Of a stretch of DNA of 64,000 bases, positions 61,732 through 64,000 are shown piece by piece. The DNA comes from Clostridia bacterium (GTDB lineage: Bacteria; Bacillota; Clostridia; Christensenellales; DTU072): contig JAFQOO010000001.1 in NCBI GenBank assembly GCA_017403145.1, positions 62,001 through 126,000 on the forward strand. Reading direction: 5' to 3'. The notes under the pieces were generated by a model. The model saw only the letters and a list, made by a program, of their open reading frames with translations. It did no database searches and was not told where the DNA came from. The position numbers and the translations under genes were made by a program. The stretch's first letter is position 1. Each line of letters begins with the position of its first letter.

Positions 61732-62751
61732 TTATTTGAGTTCGCTGAAGTACTTGATGGTTCTAACCATTTGGCTGGTGTAGCTGTTTTCGTTATCGTA
61801 CCAAGATACTACTTGAACTTGGCTGTTGCCATCTTCCATATTCATAACCATAGTTTGGGTTGCATCGAAGATTGAACCATAGGTGCTACCAATGATATCG
61901 CTAGAAACGATTTGGTCTTCGTTGTAAGCGTAAGATTCGGTTGCAGCTGCCTTCATAGCTTCGTTGATGCCTTCCTTGGTTACGGTGCCTTCTACAACAG
62001 CGATAAGGATGGTGGTGGAGCCGGTAGGAGTGGGAACGCGTTGTGCGGAGCCGATGAGCTTACCATTGAGTTCGGGGATAACAAGACCGATAGCCTTTGC
62101 AGCGCCGGTGCTGTTGGGAACGATGTTAACAGCGCAAGCTCTGGAACGACGAAGGTCGCCCTTTCTTTGAGGACCGTCAAGAGGCATTTGGTCGCCGGTG
62201 TATGCGTGAACGGTGGTCATGATACCGCTCTTGATAGGTGCATAATCGTTAAGAGCCTTAGCCATAGGTGCAAGACAGTTGGTGGTGCAAGATGCAGCAC
62301 TGATGATGTTATCTTCTGCCTTGAGGGTGGTGTGGTTTACGTTGTAAACGATGGTGGGTAGGTCGTTGCCTGCGGGAGCAGAGATAACAACTTTACGAGC
62401 ACCTGCGTCGATGTGTGCTTGAGCCTTTGCTTTAGAGGTGTAGAAACCGGTACATTCGAGAACTACGTCAACCTTGAGTTCGCCCCAGGGAAGTTCTGCT
62501 GCGTTAGCTTTTGCATAGATGGTGATTTCTTTGCCGTCTACGATAATGCTGTTATCGGTAGCTTCTACTTTGTGAGAATTAGCATAGTTGCCTTGGGTGC
62601 TGTCATACTTTAGAAGATGAGCGAGCATTTTGGGGCTGGTTAGGTCGTTGATAGCTACAACTTCATAACCTTCTGCGCCGAACATTTGTCTGAAAGCCAA
62701 ACGGCCGATTCTGCCGAAGCCATTGATAGCAACTCTTACGTTATTTGCCAT
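61732..62751 (-). CDS. gapA: Glyceraldehyde-3-phosphate dehydrogenase, type I
   Basis: Oxidises glyceraldehyde-3-phosphate to 1,3-bisphosphoglycerate with NAD. The 339 residues show the NAD-binding [15 protein letters not shown], the catalytic Cys in [17 protein letters not shown] (about 148-164), the HAYTGDQ segment (His) and the C-terminal [19 protein letters not shown] lies seven to ten bases before the ATG. It is not in the pgk cluster but 22 kb away, with its own promoter that carries a long palindrome. No cggR-like gene is next to it. Confidence 0.98.
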   Translation of the reverse strand: MANNVRVAINGFGRIGRLAFRQMFGAEGYEVVAINDLTSPKMLAHLLKYDSTQGNYANSHKVEATDNSIIVDGKEITIYAKANAAELPWGELKVDVVLECTGFYTSKAKAQAHIDAGARKVVISAPAGNDLPTIVYNVNHTTLKAEDNIISAASCTTNCLAPMAKALNDYAPIKSGIMTTVHAYTGDQMPLDGPQRKGDLRRSRACAVNIVPNSTGAAKAIGLVIPELNGKLIGSAQRVPTPTGSTTILIAVVEGTVTKEGINEAMKAAATESYAYNEDQIVSSDIIGSTYGSIFDATQTMVMNMEDGNSQVQVVSWYDNENSYTSQMVRTIKYFSELK

Positions 62752-62790
62752 ATTGATTGTCCTCCATAGAGTTTTATTGTTTATTTTTGG

Positions 62791-62811
62791 TTATAGATAT
62801 TATATCTATAA
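62791..62811. promoter_or_regulatory. 21-base perfect palindrome over the gapA -10 box
   Basis: TTATAGATAT, one T, ATATCTATAA: two 10-base arms around a single central base. It covers the gapA -10 hexamer (62804-62799 on the minus strand), a place where a bound repressor would block transcription. Confidence 0.7.
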
Positions 62812-62828
62812 AGAAAAGGTTTTTGCAA
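62799..62828 (-). promoter_or_regulatory. gapA promoter
   Basis: On the minus strand TTGCAA (62828-62823), 18-base spacer, TATAAT (62804-62799), about 48 bases upstream of the gapA ATG. Confidence 0.7.
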
Positions 62829-62871
62829 CTGTTTTTACACAAGTTACCCAAACCTTTTCACATTTTTTTAT

Positions 62872-64000
62872 TTATTTTGCAACGATATTTATTATCTTAT
62901 CCTTAACGTAGATAACTTTGATTACGTTTAGTCCGTCAATAAGGTGGAGTTCGTTAACCTTTTCCATAACCTCGTCTTGGCTTGCTCCGCGACTTACGGT
63001 TACTCTACCCTTTAGCTTGCCCATAATTTGAACGGGGATTTCGATGCTATCTTCTACAAGCTTAGCGGGGTCGTACTTGGGCCAGCTTGCCTTTTCTATC
63101 TTGCCACCGGTTACGATTTCGTAAATTTCGCTTGTTAGGTGGGGAGCTACGGGGTTGAGTAGAATGGATAGGGTGGTTAGTTCTTTCTTGGTTACCTTAC
63201 CGCGAGAGGATATGGTGTTAAGAGCAGTCATTATCTTTGCTATAGCGGTGTTGAACTTGCAAGCTTCGTAGTCGTCGCTAACAGCTTTGATAAGAGCGTC
63301 TAGGTTGAGGTCGGAAGTGTCGCAGTTCTCTACGAGTAGGTCTTGTAGCGACCAGAATCTTTGGTGGAAACGGTTGCAACCTTTTATGCCTTCTGCACTC
63401 CAAGGAGCGGGCTTCTCATAATCGCCTATGAACATAATAAATAGACGGAGAACGTCGGCACCATATTGCTTTACAACGTCGTCGGGGTTAACTACGTTAC
63501 CGCGAGACTTACTCATCTTTTCACCATCGGAGCCAAGTATTAGACCTTGATAGGACCTTCTAACGTAGGGTTCTTCGTGTTCTACAACACCGATATCATA
63601 TAGGAATTGGTTCCAGAAACGGCTGTAGATAAGGTGGCGAGTAACGTGTTCCATACCACCATTATACCAGTCTACTTGTCCCCAATATTTGTGTGCGTCG
63701 GGGTTAACGACGTGGTTATCGTCTTTGGGGCTTTGGTAACGTAGGAAATACCAGCTTGAGCCTGCCCATTGTGGCATAGTGTCGGTTTCGCGCTTAGCGG
63801 GAGCACCGCAAATAGGACAAGTGGTGTTTACCCAATCGGTACACTTGGTTAGAGGACTTGTGCCATCATCGGTGGGGGTAAAGTCTTCTAGGGTGGGAAG
63901 AGTTAGGGGAAGTTCATTTTCGGGAACGGTAACTTGACCACAATGAGGACAATTGATAATTGGGATAGGTTCGCCCCAATATCTTTGACGATTGAACGCC
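62872..64000 (-). CDS. leuS: Leucyl-tRNA synthetase, C-terminal part (gene runs off the window)
   Basis: Charges tRNA-Leu with leucine. The frame is open from the TAA at 62872 to the window edge (about 375 residues visible); the Met at 63777 is internal. At the edge RQRYWGEPIPI is seen, then the zinc-ribbon-like insertion NCPHCG ... KCTDW ... TTCPICG, the MPQWAGSSWYFLRY segment, the catalytic KMSKSRGNVVNPDD, the anticodon-binding helical domain and the short C-terminal domain ending IIVK-like (KIINIVAK). The 5' half lies beyond 64000. It follows the gapA promoter region tail-to-head on the same strand, separated by 120 bases. Confidence 0.96.
   Translation of the reverse strand, partial: AFNRQRYWGEPIPIINCPHCGQVTVPENELPLTLPTLEDFTPTDDGTSPLTKCTDWVNTTCPICGAPAKRETDTMPQWAGSSWYFLRYQSPKDDNHVVNPDAHKYWGQVDWYNGGMEHVTRHLIYSRFWNQFLYDIGVVEHEEPYVRRSYQGLILGSDGEKMSKSRGNVVNPDDVVKQYGADVLRLFIMFIGDYEKPAPWSAEGIKGCNRFHQRFWSLQDLLVENCDTSDLNLDALIKAVSDDYEACKFNTAIAKIMTALNTISSRGKVTKKELTTLSILLNPVAPHLTSEIYEIVTGGKIEKASWPKYDPAKLVEDSIEIPVQIMGKLKGRVTVSRGASQDEVMEKVNELHLIDGLNVIKVIYVKDKIINIVAK

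Noticed and set aside
63777-63777. Met at 63777 as the start of a 301-residue gene
   Set aside because: The frame stays open upstream to the window edge and encodes LeuS sequence including RQRYWGEP and the zinc Cys pairs, so this Met is internal.
1-64000. tRNA, rRNA, riboswitch or T-box elements
   Set aside because: No cloverleaf with a GGTTCGA-type arm, no rRNA-like stretch and no recognisable aptamer seen by eye; a covariance-model search would be needed to exclude them fully.

Overview
The window reads as a chromosomal segment of an endospore-forming, low-to-moderate G+C Bacillota, most likely an uncultured gut-type member of class Clostridia. The evidence is spoVT, a spoVB-like flippase, spmA and spmB, a glgC/glgD split ADP-glucose pyrophosphorylase, strong AGGAG ribosome binding sites and TTGACA/TATAAT-type promoters. 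The class assignment is inference from gene content. No rRNA, tRNA or CRISPR array was seen, and no gene-free gap exceeds 300 bases.

Layout. 1-8142: glycogen operon (end of glgB, glgC, glgD, glgA, glgP, a GH13 amylase/pullulanase) ending in a bidirectional terminator. 8162-11955 (minus): operon of an Eis-like acetyltransferase, a membrane-anchored alkaline phosphatase and a fatty-acyl-CoA-synthetase-like enzyme. 12164-25803: a 3595-residue surface lipoprotein (Ig-like, InlB-type and BspA-type repeats) followed by a second, unrecognised lipoprotein. 25937-31185: Na/Pi symporter, luxS, M29 aminopeptidase, zinc-ribbon acyltransferase, membrane M28 peptidase. 31236-33345 (minus): PNPOx-like protein and a beta-CASP metallo-beta-lactamase protein. 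33439-37496: spoVT, spoVB-like, mazG, dusB, with start/stop overlaps at three of the joints or very short gaps. 37622-41280: pgk-tpiA-gpmI. 41450-46473: a heterodimeric ABC exporter whose first subunit has a very large extracytoplasmic insertion. 46646-50599: a PRPP-synthetase-like gene, an unknown protein, an UlaG-like hydrolase and rho. 50727-52150 (minus): a lone reverse transcriptase preceded by a highly structured, apparently non-coding RNA. 52217-53152 (minus): fba. 53277-55822: an N6-methyltransferase and rsmI facing spmA-spmB. 55900-61637: a mannonate/sugar operon with a terminal GH13 glucosidase. 61732-64000 (minus): gapA and the 3' part of leuS.

How the genes work together. The window is rich in carbohydrate metabolism: glycogen synthesis and breakdown, four lower/middle glycolytic steps (fba, tpiA, gapA, pgk) plus gpmI, and a hexuronate-type branch. 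Two of the glycolytic units have perfect palindromes inside or over their promoters, suggesting repressor control. Several genes (25937, 47845, 53277, 55822 minus, 55900) have a -10 box only 5-10 bases before the ATG and no Shine-Dalgarno, which suggests leaderless or nearly leaderless mRNAs.

The strongest candidate for an undescribed system is the reverse transcriptase cassette at 50722-52178. It sits between two terminators, has a YSDD active site and an unusual MAG in place of the usual PQG. About 190 bases of upstream RNA fold into a retron-like plan: an 8-bp closing inverted repeat, an AGC soon after its 5' arm, a long internal hairpin whose loop can pair with an upstream segment, and a terminator-like stem just before the ribosome binding site. 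No effector gene is adjacent. The RT lacks recognisable retron NAxxH and VTG signatures, so it could be a retron, a DRT-type defence system or an uncharacterised RT class.
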